A stretch of DNA of 64,000 bases from DASQPA01 sp963757335 (GCA_963757335.1 CAVWRJ010000025.1:1-64000), one strand, 5' to 3'; shown: positions 43,962 to 53,393, counted from the first letter of the stretch. Numbers and translations are program-made. The notes: generated by a model from the sequence alone, not told the origin.

Positions 43962-45101
43962 ATGGCCCAGTACAGCATTCCATTCAATCGTCCGGCCGCG
44001 GTCGGCACCGAGTTCCGCTACATGGAGGAGGCGGTCGCCAAGGGGAAGATCTCCGGCGACGGCGAGTTCTCCCGCCGCTGCCAGGCGATCCTCGAGCGCG
44101 AGCTGGGGGCAGCCAGGGTCCTCCTCACCACCTCCTGCACCCACGCTCTGGAGATGACCGCCCTCCTCTTGGACATCCAGCCGGGGGACGAGGTCATCCT
44201 GCCGTCGTTCACCTTCGTCTCCTCGGTCAACGCCTATGTCCTCCGCGGTGCCCGGCCGGTCTTCGCCGACATCCGCCCCGATACCCTGAACTTGGACGAG
44301 CGGCAGCTCGAAAGCCTGGTCACCGAGCGCACCCGGGCGATCATGCCGGTCCACTATGCCGGCGTCGCCTGCGAGATGGAGACGATCCTCGCCGCCGCGG
44401 CGCGGGTGGGGGCGGCGGTCGTCGAGGACAACGCGCACGGCTTCCTCGGCAAGTGGAACGGCCGCATGCTGGGGAGCCTGGGAGCGCTCTCGACCCTTTC
44501 CTTCCACGAGACCAAGAACTTCACCGCCGGCGAGGGCGGGGCGATCGTCGTCAACGATCCGCGCTATGTCGAGCGGGCCGAGATCGTCCGCGAGAAGGGG
44601 ACCAACCGGACCAAGTTCTTCCGCGGCGAGATCGACCGCTACAGCTGGGTCGACCTGGGTTCGAGCTACGTCCTCTCGGACCTCCTCGCCGCCTTCCTCT
44701 ACGCCCAGCTCGAAGAGCGCGAGCGCATCCAGGCCACCCGCATGGCGCTCTGGGAGCGCTACCGCGAGCGGCTGACCCCGTGGGCGGCGGAGCACGGGGT
44801 GCGGCTGCCGATCGTGCCGCCCGGCTGCGAGCAGCCGGCGCACATCTTCTACCTCCTGATGCCCTCGCTCGCCGTCCGCCAGGCGCTCATCGAGCACCTG
44901 AAGGCGCGGGGCATCCTCGCCGTCTTCCACTATGTGCCGCTCCACCTCTCGGACTATGCCCGGAAGGCGGGGAGCCGGGGCGACTGCCCGGTGGCGGTCG
45001 ACGTCAGCGACCGGCTGCTCCGCCTGCCGCTCTACTTCAATCTCTCCGAGGACGACCAGATGCGGGTCGTCGACGCGGTCCTCTCGTTCCACGCCTTCTG
45101 A
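43962..45101 (+). CDS. rffA: dTDP-4-amino-4,6-dideoxygalactose transaminase-like aminotransferase
   Basis: A 379-residue PLP enzyme of the DegT/DnrJ/EryC1 family. Motifs: YSIPFNRPAAVGTEFRYM, LTTSCTHALEMTALLLDIQP, VILPSFTFVSSVNAY, VVEDNAHGF and SFHETKNFTAGEGGAIVVND, with the PLP-binding Lys in HETKN. SFHETKN is characteristic of the WecE/RffA branch, which makes TDP-fucosamine for enterobacterial common antigen and related glycans. The ATG at 43962 has GGGGAGAG upstream. No other nucleotide-sugar gene is nearby, so the sugar pathway is not defined here. Confidence 0.85.
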   Translation: MAQYSIPFNRPAAVGTEFRYMEEAVAKGKISGDGEFSRRCQAILERELGAARVLLTTSCTHALEMTALLLDIQPGDEVILPSFTFVSSVNAYVLRGARPVFADIRPDTLNLDERQLESLVTERTRAIMPVHYAGVACEMETILAAAARVGAAVVEDNAHGFLGKWNGRMLGSLGALSTLSFHETKNFTAGEGGAIVVNDPRYVERAEIVREKGTNRTKFFRGEIDRYSWVDLGSSYVLSDLLAAFLYAQLEERERIQATRMALWERYRERLTPWAAEHGVRLPIVPPGCEQPAHIFYLLMPSLAVRQALIEHLKARGILAVFHYVPLHLSDYARKAGSRGDCPVAVDVSDRLLRLPLYFNLSEDDQMRVVDAVLSFHAF

Positions 45102-45205
45102 TAGCGGGATAGGCCGGCCGAGGGCCATGACGTCCGCGAGTGCCGCCAGCCGACACCTTCGCCGCGCTGCGGCACCCCAATACCGCGGCTCCCGCCTGGC
45201 ATCGG

Positions 45206-45241
45206 TTGTGCGGGTCTATCTTGCGGGTCTTATGCTAGAAT
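45206..45241 (+). promoter_or_regulatory. Candidate extended -10 promoter
   Basis: TGCTAGAAT (45233-45241) is an extended -10 element. A weak TTGTGC lies at 45206, too far upstream for a standard spacer. It is 75 bases before the acyl-CoA dehydrogenase ATG. Confidence 0.35.
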
Positions 45242-45316
45242 TACGTCGCACTGCGGCATACCCAGCCTGAGACTGCCGCTAGAAGTACCCCCAGCCATCC
45301 CAAGGGAGACGAACCA

Positions 45317-47236
45317 ATGGCGACCAAGGATCTGCAGCATGTGAGCGAGCTGGAATCGCGCAAGGTGGCCGAGGCCTCGCGCGAGTCCGAGTGGAAGCAG
45401 CCGAGCTTCCTGCGCGAGATGTTCCTCGGCAACTTTCGGCTCGATCTGATCTACCCCTATCCCTTGAACGAGGAGGAGCGGCCGGAGTTCGCCGCCTTCT
45501 ACCGGGCGCTCAAGGAGTTCGTGGAGAACGAGGTCGATCCGATCCAGATCGACGCCACCGGGGAGTATCCCGAGCACGTGGTCGACGGCCTGCGCAAGCT
45601 TGGCGCCTTCGGCATGAAGATCCCCAAGAAGTATGGCGGCCTGGGCTTCACCAACGTCGAGTACCAGAAGGTGATGCACCTCTTCGGCAGCGTCGACGGC
45701 AACCTCTCGGCTCTCCTCTCCGCCCACCAGTCGATCGGCGTGCCGCAACCCTTGAAGCTCTTCGGTTCCGAGGCCCTGAAGCAGAAGTACCTGCCGCTCT
45801 GCGCCGCGGGCGACATCTCGGCCTTCGCCCTGACCGAGCCCCAGGTCGGCTCCGACCCGGCGCGGCTGACGACCGACGCCGTCAAGACCCCCGAAGGGGA
45901 CTATCTCCTGAACGGCGAGAAGCTCTGGTGCACCAACGGCACCCTCGCCAAGCTCTTAGTCGTCATGGCCCGGGACCCCAAGAGCAAAAAGATCAGCGCC
46001 TTCGTCGTCGAGACCGCCTGGCCGGGGGTCAAGATCGAGCACCGCTGCCACTTCATGGGCCTCCGCGCGCTGGCCAACGCCGTCATCAGCTTCACGGACG
46101 TGCGAGTGCCGGCAGAGAACCTCATCGGCGCCGAGGGCAAGGGTCTGAAGATCGCTCTCACCACGCTCAACGACGGCCGGCTGTCGATCCCCAACGGCTC
46201 GGTCGGCAGCGCCAAGGTGTGCATCGAGATCTGCCGCAAGTGGGCGAGCGAGCGGGTGCAGTGGGGCAAGCCAGTCGGCAAGCACGAGGCGATCACCCAC
46301 AAGCTCGCCGACATGGCCGCCACCACCTTCGCCATGGAATCGATCGCCCTTCTGGCGACCGAGATGTCCGATCGCGGCGGCTTCGACATCCGGCTCGAAG
46401 CGGCGGCCTGCAAGGAGTGGAACTCCGCCCGCACCTGGGAGATCGTCGACGAGACGATGCAGATCCGCGGCGGTCGCGGCTATGAGACCGAGGTCTCGCT
46501 CATGGCGCGCGGCGAGGAGCCGATCGGCGTCGAGCGGATGATGCGCGACTACCGGATCAACAAGATCTTCGAGGGCTCCTCGGAGATCATGCACCTCTTC
46601 ATGGCCCGAGAGGCGGTCGACAAGCACCTGCAGGTGGCGGGCTCGCTCATCGATCCCGAGAAGCCGCTGGCGGAGAAGCTCGGCGACCTGCCGAACATGG
46701 CCGCTTTTTACGCCTCCTGGTATCCCACCCGCTACGTCGGCTGGGGCCACTGGCCGAGCTTCTCGGAGTTCGGGGAGCTGGCGCCCTATCTGCGTTTCGC
46801 CGACCGCAGCACCCGCCGGCTGGCGCGCCAGATCTTTCACGGCATGGTCGTCTACCAGGGGGCGCTCCAGAATAAGCAGGGGTTCCTCTTCCGGGTCGTC
46901 GACATCGCCAACGAGCTGTTCGCCATGGCCGCCTCGGTCTCCCGCGCCCAGAGCCTGGCGGAGCAGGGGCACCCCGACGCCGCCAAGGCGACCGAGCTCG
47001 CCGACCTCTTCTGCCGCAACTCCCGGCGCACGGTCGGCCGGCTCTTCCGCGCCCTCTGGTCGAACGACGACGTCAAGAAGTACAAGGTGGGTTTAAGGGT
47101 GCTCGACGGCTCGCACGCCTGGCTGGAGAAGGGGATCGTCCACACCCGCCCGGCCAAGGTCTTGAAGCCGCAGCCGCATTTCGGCGAGGCCGATCCGAAA
47201 CCGGTGCCCCTCTCCCGGCCGGTGGGCGCCAACTAA
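45317..47236 (+). CDS. Acyl-CoA dehydrogenase family protein (large, VLCAD/ACAD9-like size)
   Basis: A 639-residue flavoprotein. The ACAD core occupies about residues 60-430: GAFGMKIPKKYGGLGFTNVE, SAHQSIGVPQPLKLFGSEA, FALTEPQVGSDPARL (FAD/substrate signature), LWCTNGTLAKLLVVMA, IRGGRGYETEVSLMARGEEP and RDYRINKIFEGSSEIMHLFM. A C-terminal helical extension of about 200 residues resembles the membrane-associated ACADs that oxidise long chains. It has a strong ribosome-binding site (AAGGGAGACG). Five bases separate it from the quinone oxidoreductase gene. Confidence 0.9.
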   Translation: MATKDLQHVSELESRKVAEASRESEWKQPSFLREMFLGNFRLDLIYPYPLNEEERPEFAAFYRALKEFVENEVDPIQIDATGEYPEHVVDGLRKLGAFGMKIPKKYGGLGFTNVEYQKVMHLFGSVDGNLSALLSAHQSIGVPQPLKLFGSEALKQKYLPLCAAGDISAFALTEPQVGSDPARLTTDAVKTPEGDYLLNGEKLWCTNGTLAKLLVVMARDPKSKKISAFVVETAWPGVKIEHRCHFMGLRALANAVISFTDVRVPAENLIGAEGKGLKIALTTLNDGRLSIPNGSVGSAKVCIEICRKWASERVQWGKPVGKHEAITHKLADMAATTFAMESIALLATEMSDRGGFDIRLEAAACKEWNSARTWEIVDETMQIRGGRGYETEVSLMARGEEPIGVERMMRDYRINKIFEGSSEIMHLFMAREAVDKHLQVAGSLIDPEKPLAEKLGDLPNMAAFYASWYPTRYVGWGHWPSFSEFGELAPYLRFADRSTRRLARQIFHGMVVYQGALQNKQGFLFRVVDIANELFAMAASVSRAQSLAEQGHPDAAKATELADLFCRNSRRTVGRLFRALWSNDDVKKYKVGLRVLDGSHAWLEKGIVHTRPAKVLKPQPHFGEADPKPVPLSRPVGAN

Positions 47237-47240
47237 CCGC

Positions 47241-48227
47241 GTGCGCGCCCTCCTCCCGCCTGCCGATCACGATCCCGCGCCACGGCTCGGGGACCTGCCG
47301 GATCCGGTCCCCGGGCCCGGCGAGGTCCTCGTCGCCGTCGAGGCGGCGGGCTTGAACCATGCCGATGTCATGCAGCTGCGGGGCTTCTACCCGCCGCCTC
47401 CAGGGGAGAGCACGGTGCCGGGGCTCGAATGCGCCGGGCGCATCCTGGCGCTGGGGGAGGGGGTCGATCCGGCCGGCCCCTGGCACCCGGGCGCCCGCTG
47501 CATGGCGCTTCTGGGCGGCGGCGGCCACGCCGAGCGGGCCACCATCCCTACCGGTCAGCTCCTGCCTCTCCCCGACTCGCTCTCGTTCATCGAGGGCGCC
47601 GCCCTGCCGGAGGCCGGCCTCACCGCCTGGACCAACCTCGTCGCCGAGGGCGAACTTCGGGAGGGGGAGACCGTCCTCATCACCGGGGCGAGCGGCGGCA
47701 TGGGGACGATGTTCGTGCAGCTGGCGCACGAGCTGGGCGCCCGGGTGATCGCGGCCGGGCGGAGCCGGGAGCGCCTGGAACCGCTCCGGGCTCTGGGAGC
47801 GGACGGCCTCTGCCTCCTGGGCGAGGACCTGCCGCAGCGGGTGCGCGAGCAGACTGAGGGGAAGGGGATCGATCTGGTGATCGACCTGGTGGGCGGCGCC
47901 GGAATCAGCTCCCATCTCGCCTGCCTCCGCGATCGCGGGCGGCTGGTGCTCGTCGGCCTCCTCGGCGGCCGCAAGGTGGAGGTCGACCTGGGCGACATCC
48001 TCTCCCGGCGCCTCCGCCTCCAGGGCTCGGTCCTCCGGCACCGCTCGCGCGAGGAGAAAGCTCGCCTGGTCGCGGGCTTCGCCGACTTCGCCCTGCCTCG
48101 CCTCGCCGACGGCCGGCTCAAGCCGGTGCTCGACCGGGTCTTCCCCTTCGCGGATGTGGCCGAGGCCTATGCCGCTCTGGCCCAGGGTGGGGCCGCGGGG
48201 AAGATCGTGCTGGCGGTCGGGGGATAG
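47241..48227 (+). CDS. NAD(P)H quinone oxidoreductase, PIG3/zinc-free MDR type
   Basis: A 328-residue medium-chain dehydrogenase/reductase without zinc ligands. GLNHADVMQLRGFYPPPPGE, VPGLECAGRILALGEGV, GAALPEAGLTAWTNL and the NADPH-binding VLITGASGGMGTMFVQLAHE are typical of the PIG3 quinone oxidoreductase subfamily. The GTG start lies five bases after the acyl-CoA dehydrogenase stop, so the two probably form an operon. It reduces quinones or alpha,beta-unsaturated carbonyls. Confidence 0.85.
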   Translation: MRALLPPADHDPAPRLGDLPDPVPGPGEVLVAVEAAGLNHADVMQLRGFYPPPPGESTVPGLECAGRILALGEGVDPAGPWHPGARCMALLGGGGHAERATIPTGQLLPLPDSLSFIEGAALPEAGLTAWTNLVAEGELREGETVLITGASGGMGTMFVQLAHELGARVIAAGRSRERLEPLRALGADGLCLLGEDLPQRVREQTEGKGIDLVIDLVGGAGISSHLACLRDRGRLVLVGLLGGRKVEVDLGDILSRRLRLQGSVLRHRSREEKARLVAGFADFALPRLADGRLKPVLDRVFPFADVAEAYAALAQGGAAGKIVLAVGG

Positions 48228-48375
48228 GCGGACCGAAGGCTCCGCGGCGCGAGTAAACGGCGCCTCCCTTTCGAACTCGCCTGGCGCATAGTCCGTAACC
48301 GAATCGCGAACGCGAGGCTGAGGCCGCGGGCCGGCCAAGATGGCCATATGCGAATTTGTCGAGGATCCGAATTTA

Positions 48376-48405
48376 TTGACAATTTGAGACGCCAGGTCCT
48401 ATCGT
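48376..48405 (+). promoter_or_regulatory. Candidate sigma-70 promoter for the small membrane-protein genes
   Basis: A perfect TTGACA (48376-48381), an 18-base spacer and TATCGT (48400-48405), 25 bases before the ATG at 48430. The surrounding bases are AT-rich compared with the window. Confidence 0.55.
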
Positions 48406-48429
48406 GTAGATAGATCTTGGTTCTGAGCG

Positions 48430-48789
48430 ATGCTCGAGATAACTTTCCTGGCCAAGCTGGCGACTATCGCAGGCGGTATCCTGGTCTGTGGTTTCTTCGG
48501 CGTGGTGCTGCTGAAGATCACGACCGGAGAGATCTCCCTCGCCTACCTGCTCTCCGTGAAGGACGCCAGCGGCTGCTGGTCGTACTCGCCGGCCCGCCTG
48601 CAGCTCCTCATCTTCACCGTCGGCGTGGCCGCGAACTATCTTCGCTCGGTGATGGTCAGCCCCCACGGAGACTCGCTGCCGGACCTCCCGATGAGCGTTG
48701 TCGCCGCACTCGGCGGTAGCCATGTCGCATACCTCGGAAGCAAAGCGTTCTCCGCATTTATTCAACCGTTGCTAAAGAATCTCGAATAA
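48430..48789 (+). CDS. Small two-helix membrane protein with QLLIF motif
   Basis: A 119-residue protein with a first transmembrane helix at residues 8-30 and a second near 50-72 (SPARLQLLIFTVGVAANYL). The second helix shares the phrase RxQLLIFTxxxA with the neighbouring 211-residue protein (MSRFQLLIFTFVIAFSLVLI), so the two are related by this element. I recognise similar paired small membrane proteins but no function. Its own promoter lies just upstream, and 13 bases separate it from the next gene. Confidence 0.6.
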   Translation: MLEITFLAKLATIAGGILVCGFFGVVLLKITTGEISLAYLLSVKDASGCWSYSPARLQLLIFTVGVAANYLRSVMVSPHGDSLPDLPMSVVAALGGSHVAYLGSKAFSAFIQPLLKNLE

Positions 48790-48802
48790 GGAGTTTACTG
48801 CG

Positions 48803-49438
48803 ATGGAAGAGAATACGAGGAAAAACCTTGTCGACTGGATCATTCCGGCGATCTGTCTCGTCCTCGCCCTGGCGACCGTGGCGATCGTCTATTACCTCCA
48901 CCAGGAGGGCACAGCGCTTGAACGGCTGACCATCGTCGTCGCGTACGTCATCGTGATCCTCGTTTTCTTCTTTGGCCTCATGGTGCTGATCGCCATGGCG
49001 ACGAACAAAATCGATATCTCGGGGCTGCTGTGCGAGCCGATCGAAAACAAGGCGAGCATGTCGCGGTTCCAGCTCCTGATCTTCACCTTCGTGATCGCGT
49101 TTAGCTTGGTCCTGATTATCCTCTCGAGCAATCCGCTGAAGTTCCCGGACATCCCATCCGGGGTCCTGCTGCTCCTCGGCATCAGCGCGAGCACCTATGC
49201 GGTGAGCAAGGGGATCAACGCGAGCTCCCCAGGAGGGACAGATCCCGCGACAGATCAGACCACTTCGACGATGACGGACCCACAGACCGGAAAGACGACG
49301 ACCACGGTGCACGACCATTCCACCGGGAAGTCCACGACCACGGTGCATGATCCCGCCACCGGACAGATGACGACGACGGTTCACAACCCGACGACGGTAA
49401 CGACGACGACCACAGTTTCCCCTAAGCCAACCGTCTGA
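48803..49438 (+). CDS. Membrane protein with Thr-rich repeated C-terminal tail
   Basis: A 211-residue protein; the ATG is preceded by AAGGAG. It has four hydrophobic helices up to about residue 135: WIIPAICLVLALATVAIVYY, TIVVAYVIVILVFFFGLMVL, FQLLIFTFVIAFSLVLIILS, and GVLLLLGISASTYAVSKGI. The last 75 residues are Thr-rich imperfect repeats of DPxTGKTTTTVHD type, presumably extracytoplasmic or flexible. The neighbour upstream shares the QLLIF helix. No enzymatic motif is present. Confidence 0.6.
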   Translation: MEENTRKNLVDWIIPAICLVLALATVAIVYYLHQEGTALERLTIVVAYVIVILVFFFGLMVLIAMATNKIDISGLLCEPIENKASMSRFQLLIFTFVIAFSLVLIILSSNPLKFPDIPSGVLLLLGISASTYAVSKGINASSPGGTDPATDQTTSTMTDPQTGKTTTTVHDHSTGKSTTTVHDPATGQMTTTVHNPTTVTTTTTVSPKPTV

Positions 49439-49470
49439 AGAGCGCGATCGTCAGGGAAAGGAGGGGACTC

Positions 49471-50454
49471 ATGCCACCTACTAGAGCGGCAGGATCGGAC
49501 AGCTCAAGGACGAGATCGCGATCACGGAAGGTTGTCCCATCCCCTGGTAACCCGCCGCCCGCGGCTGGCGGTCCACGGCGCAAGCCTGGTGCCGTCGCTC
49601 GACGTGTCATGCCTTTCGCGCCGGTGGTCCTCGGGCTCCTCGCGCAGAGCACCGCAACACCTCAGGCCACGAAGCCCACCGATTTTATGGCCGCAGTCTG
49701 CGGAGCGAACATTTCCGGTTATGAGGAGTGTCACGGCGAGTACCCCACCGGCTGCTCGAAGGCCGCCCAGTATGACGGCTACTTGAACGAGCTCAAGAAC
49801 CTTGTCATCACTCCCGCCAAGCCGCCGGCGAGCTGGCTTTCGCAGCTCAAAGATTTTACCGACCTCGACCAGAAGCTGCCGCACGACCTGGCGCGAAACA
49901 ACCACGCGCAATTCGGCGACGACTTGAAGAAGAACGCGGGCGAGGGTGGCATGGCCGGGGCGATCGGCTACCTCTATTACGCCCAGAAAGGCGGAACGAG
50001 CGAGAGCTCTAATTGCCAGCTCGGAGGTTCGGATGAGATCGATTTCCATATCGGCCTCGGCTTCGACGCCGCCCTCGCCGGCAAGTTGGCGAGGAAGGAA
50101 AAACTGACGGACGAGGAGAAAGGCGCCCTGACGAAGGAGAGCGTCATCGTCGAGATGACCCCGCACTGGCGCGCCCAGTTCAAGCCGGATTGGTCGCTCG
50201 CTCTCTTGAAGCCCGCCATCGGCCACCAGGTGCGCGTCGTCGGCCAACTCCTCGTCGACAACGAGCACTATGATGCAAAGGACGACTGCGCCATCCATGG
50301 GGCGAACCCGGACACCTGCTGGCGGGGGAGCGTCTGGGAACTCCACCCGGTGACCCGGTTCGAGGTCTGCGGCAACGGGGACAACTGCACTCAGGACGGC
50401 GCCGGCTGGGTGGAGCTCGAGGACTACAAGGGCCCTGCCGCGAGCCCTCTCTGA
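49471..50454 (+). CDS. Exported protein of unknown function with C-terminal OB-like domain
   Basis: A 327-residue frame from the ATG at 49471. An Arg/Pro-rich start precedes a hydrophobic signal-like stretch (VMPFAPVVLGLLAQSTA), so a later start at the ATG at 49609 is possible. The body has Cys pairs and a conserved-looking C-terminal half: DEIDFHIGLGF, VIVEMTPHWRAQFKPDW, HQVRVVGQLLVDNEHYD, RGSVWELHPVTRFEVC. The order of a beta-rich core with RVxGQLLxDxxH and WELHPVT is one I associate with uncharacterised secreted beta-barrel proteins. No function is assigned. Confidence 0.6.
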   Translation: MPPTRAAGSDSSRTRSRSRKVVPSPGNPPPAAGGPRRKPGAVARRVMPFAPVVLGLLAQSTATPQATKPTDFMAAVCGANISGYEECHGEYPTGCSKAAQYDGYLNELKNLVITPAKPPASWLSQLKDFTDLDQKLPHDLARNNHAQFGDDLKKNAGEGGMAGAIGYLYYAQKGGTSESSNCQLGGSDEIDFHIGLGFDAALAGKLARKEKLTDEEKGALTKESVIVEMTPHWRAQFKPDWSLALLKPAIGHQVRVVGQLLVDNEHYDAKDDCAIHGANPDTCWRGSVWELHPVTRFEVCGNGDNCTQDGAGWVELEDYKGPAASPL

Positions 50455-50567
50455 GCCGTTTTCTCCAGGCACAGCCGTTGCAATCTTCCTGGGGCGTGGA
50501 CGAGTACGGGCCGCCGAAGCGTTCTCGGCGTCCGTTTCCGTCGGCGGATCAACTAGGAGGATTCATC

Positions 50568-51500
50568 ATGGCTGTATCCCTCAAACCTCTAGACCAGCAG
50601 GTCATCGTCATCACCGGCGCTTCGAGCGGCATCGGCCTCGCCACGGCCGAGGCCGCTGCCCAGCAGGGCGCCAAGCTCGTTCTCGCGGCGCGCAGCGCGC
50701 AGACGCTTCGAGCGAGATCGTGCAGCGGATCAACGTCGAACGGCGGCCAGGCGATCCACGTCGTCGCCGACGTCGGCGACCGCGCGCAGGTCGAGCACGA
50801 TCGCCCAGGCCGCCCTCCAGAAGTTCGGCCGCATCGACACCTGGATCAACGATGCCGGCGTGTCGATCTACGGACGGCTCGACGAGGTCAGCGAAGAGGA
50901 CAGCCGGCGGCTCTTCGACACCAACTTCTGGGGCGTCGTCAACGGCTCGCTCGTCGCCCTGCCGCACCTCCTGAAGCAGGGCGGGGCGCTGATCAACGTC
51001 GGCAGCGAAGTGTCGGACGCGGTGGTGCCCCTCCAGGGGATGTACTCGGCGTCCAAGCACGCGGTCAAGGGGTTCACCGATGCCCTGCGGGTCGAGATCG
51101 AGGAGGTGGACAAGGCGCCGGTCTCGATCACCCTGATCCAGCCGACCGCCGTCAACACGCCCTACCCGCAGCACGCCAAGAACTACATGGACGCAGGAGC
51201 CGAAGCTCCCCACGCCGCATGATCGAGCCGCAGAAGGTGGCCGAGGCGATCCTCAAGGCCGCGGTCAAGCCCGAGCGCGACATCAAGGTGGGCGCGATGG
51301 CCAAGCTCAACACGACGATCTCCAAGGTCGCGCCGTCGCTCGGCGACAAGATGTCCGCCAAGCAGGTCGACCGCCAGCAGCGCCACGAACCGCCGCGCGA
51401 TCCGGACGGAGCGCTCTACAAGGCCGGAGAGAGCGGACGGATCGAGGGTGAGGGCGCGGCGTCTGAAAAGTCGAAGCAGCCCGAGCTCGCGAAGGTCTAG
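50568..51500 (+). pseudogene. Short-chain dehydrogenase/reductase gene with several frameshifts
   Basis: The ATG at 50568 has TAGGAGG upstream. Frame 1 carries VIVITGASSGIGLATAEAAA. After shifts near 50705-50735 and 50795, frame 2 carries IDTWINDAGVSIYGRLDEVS-like text, FDTNFWGVVNGSLVALPHLL, the catalytic YSASKHAVKGF, and ITLIQPTAVNTPYP. After a further shift near 51190-51220 the C-terminus returns to frame 1 (MIEPQKVAEAILKAAVKPER). All SDR motifs (TGASSGIG, NDAG, S, YxxxK) survive. The breaks may be sequencing indels rather than decay. Confidence 0.75.
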
Positions 51501-51522
51501 CCCGTTCTGAAGAGCCTCGACT

Positions 51523-51549
51523 CCGAGCCGGGAGGGACTCCCGGCTCGG
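51523..51549 (+). terminator. Strong hairpin downstream of the SDR gene
   Basis: A 12-bp perfect stem, CCGAGCCGGGAG with CTCCCGGCTCGG, and a GGA loop, 23 bases after the SDR stop. No proper T-tract follows, so it is a probable but atypical terminator. Confidence 0.6.
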
Positions 51550-51615
51550 CCGTCCTCTTAAGGCGGTGCTACGAGCTATGCCGGCCAAATCCGGCTTAGA
51601 ATCGGGCTGGCCACC

Positions 51616-52434
51616 ATGACCTCCGACCTCGCTCCCCTCCGCCGCACCACCCTGCCCAACGGCATGAACGTCGCCTATCAGTCGAAGGCGGAGCTGTCGC
51701 AGTTCTACGAGGACATTTTCGAGAAACAGACTTACCTCCAGCACGGGATCACCCTCGGCCCGGGGGCGACGGTCTTCGACGTCGGCGCCAACATCGGGCT
51801 CTTCACGGTCTTCGTCGACCACCGATTCCCGGGGAGCCGCGTCTTCGCCTTCGAGCCGGCGCCGCCGCTCTTCTCGATCCTTGAGGCGAACACCGAGTGG
51901 TGCGCCGGCGAGGTGCTGCTCTTCCCGTGCGGCCTGGCCGCCCGGGCGGGGGAGGCGGAGCTGACGTTCTATCCTTGGAGCTCGGGGATGTCCTCCTTCC
52001 ACCCGGATGCTAAAGAGGAGCGGGCGGCGCTTCGCACCGTGATGCACAACGTGCTCGCTCCGGGGCAGCCAGGACACCTGGAAAGAGAGGAGGTCCTCCG
52101 CCACGAGGAGGAGCTGCTCGACCGGCGGCTTTCAAGCGAGACCTGGATCTGCCCGCTCCGGACAGTCGGCGAGATCGTCGCCGAGTATGGGGTCGACCGC
52201 ATCGACCTCCTGAAGGTCGACGTCGAGAAGAGCGAGGCGGAGGTCCTCGCCGGGATCTCCGAGGGGGACTGGCCGAAGATCCGGCAGGCGGTACTCGAGG
52301 TGCACGACCTGGGCGACCGGCTGGCGGAGATGTCGGCGCTTCTCCGCGGCCGTGGCTTTACGGTGACGGTCGAGCAGGAGGAGCTCTACCGGGGCTCGGA
52401 CCGGTACAATCTGTACGCCGTCCGTAGGCCGTGA
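51616..52434 (+). CDS. FkbM family methyltransferase
   Basis: A 272-residue SAM-dependent methyltransferase. The motif I region is VFDVGANIGLFTVFVDHRF; FAFEPAPPLFSILEAN is the acidic end of strand 2; and IDLLKVDVEKSEAEVLAGI is the FkbM-specific LKVDVEGxE-like block. FkbM enzymes O-methylate sugars, polyketides and other small molecules. It stands 67 bases before the 3-hydroxyacyl-CoA dehydrogenase and may belong to the same biosynthetic cluster. Confidence 0.88.
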   Translation: MTSDLAPLRRTTLPNGMNVAYQSKAELSQFYEDIFEKQTYLQHGITLGPGATVFDVGANIGLFTVFVDHRFPGSRVFAFEPAPPLFSILEANTEWCAGEVLLFPCGLAARAGEAELTFYPWSSGMSSFHPDAKEERAALRTVMHNVLAPGQPGHLEREEVLRHEEELLDRRLSSETWICPLRTVGEIVAEYGVDRIDLLKVDVEKSEAEVLAGISEGDWPKIRQAVLEVHDLGDRLAEMSALLRGRGFTVTVEQEELYRGSDRYNLYAVRRP

Positions 52435-52501
52435 GCCGCGGGTCGGCAGTGCCAGGGCTGGAACGCTAATTTGGACGGACGGACCGGACGGAGAGAGAAC
52501 G

Positions 52502-53377
52502 ATGGAGATCCAGACAGTCGGGGTCGTGGGGGCGGGGGTGATGGGGACGGGCCTCGCCCAGAGCCTTGCCGAGACCGGTCACTCGGTGGTCCTCCTGGAC
52601 GTCGCCGAGGCGGTCCTCGACCACGCCAGAGAGGAGATCAAGAAGAGCCTCCGCTTTCAGGGCTTCTTCCGCAAGAAGGGCGAGGGGGCACCCCCCGCGG
52701 AGAGCGCCGACGCCGTGCTCGGCCGGATTCGCCTGTCGATGGACCCCGAGGCGCTCTCCGGGGTCGACTTCCTGATCGAGAACGCCACCGAGAAGTGGGA
52801 GGTCAAGAAGGCGATCTACGAGCGGATCGATCCGATCTGCCCGGAGCGGGCGGTGTTCGCCGCCAACACCTCGGCCATCCCGATCACCAGGATCGCCGGG
52901 CTCACCAGGCGGGCTCCCCGGGTCCTCGGCATGCACTTCATGAACCCCGTCCCCTTGAAAACGGCGGTCGAGGTGATCCGCGGCTATCATACGAGCGACG
53001 AGACGCTCGCGACCGCCAGCGCCCTCCTCGCCCGGATGGGCAAGGAGGGTATCGTCGTCAACGACTCGCCCGGCTTCGTCTCCAACCGGGTGCTGATGCT
53101 GACCGTCAACGAGGCGATCTTCCTCGTCCACGAGGGGGTCTCGACCGCCGAGCAGATCGATCACCTGTTCAAGAGCTGCTTCGGACATAAGATGGGGCCG
53201 CTCGAAACCGCCGATCTGATCGGCCTGGACACCATTCTCTACTCCCTCGAAGTCCTCTACCAGGAATTCGAGGACACCAAGTTCCGCGCCTGCCCGCTGC
53301 TCAAGAAGATGGTGCACGCCGGCCTCCATGGCCGCAAGAGCGGCAAAGGTTTCTACGACTACAGCGTCACCGCCTGA
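52502..53377 (+). CDS. 3-hydroxyacyl-CoA (acyl-ACP) dehydrogenase, FkbK/ZmaG-like
   Basis: A 291-residue NAD-dependent 3-hydroxybutyryl-CoA-dehydrogenase family enzyme: Rossmann GVVGAGVMGTGLAQSLAETG, NTSAIPITRIAGLTRR, catalytic His region LGMHFMNPVPLKTAVEVIRG, IVVNDSPGFVSNRVLML and the C-terminal GRKSGKGFYDY. It is followed directly by a carrier protein and an acyl-CoA dehydrogenase. In methoxymalonyl-, hydroxymalonyl- and aminomalonyl-ACP pathways this trio oxidises an ACP-bound glyceryl or seryl unit. The pathway role here is inferred from that gene order. Confidence 0.88.
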   Translation: MEIQTVGVVGAGVMGTGLAQSLAETGHSVVLLDVAEAVLDHAREEIKKSLRFQGFFRKKGEGAPPAESADAVLGRIRLSMDPEALSGVDFLIENATEKWEVKKAIYERIDPICPERAVFAANTSAIPITRIAGLTRRAPRVLGMHFMNPVPLKTAVEVIRGYHTSDETLATASALLARMGKEGIVVNDSPGFVSNRVLMLTVNEAIFLVHEGVSTAEQIDHLFKSCFGHKMGPLETADLIGLDTILYSLEVLYQEFEDTKFRACPLLKKMVHAGLHGRKSGKGFYDYSVTA

Positions 53378-53393
53378 AGGAGGGCCCCCCGGC

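Noticed and set aside
40851..45128. Single minus-strand protein of 1,425 codons
   Set aside because: Only the C-terminal third (the symporter) is real; the rest is an open shadow frame across the DMF-amidase-like and aminotransferase genes.
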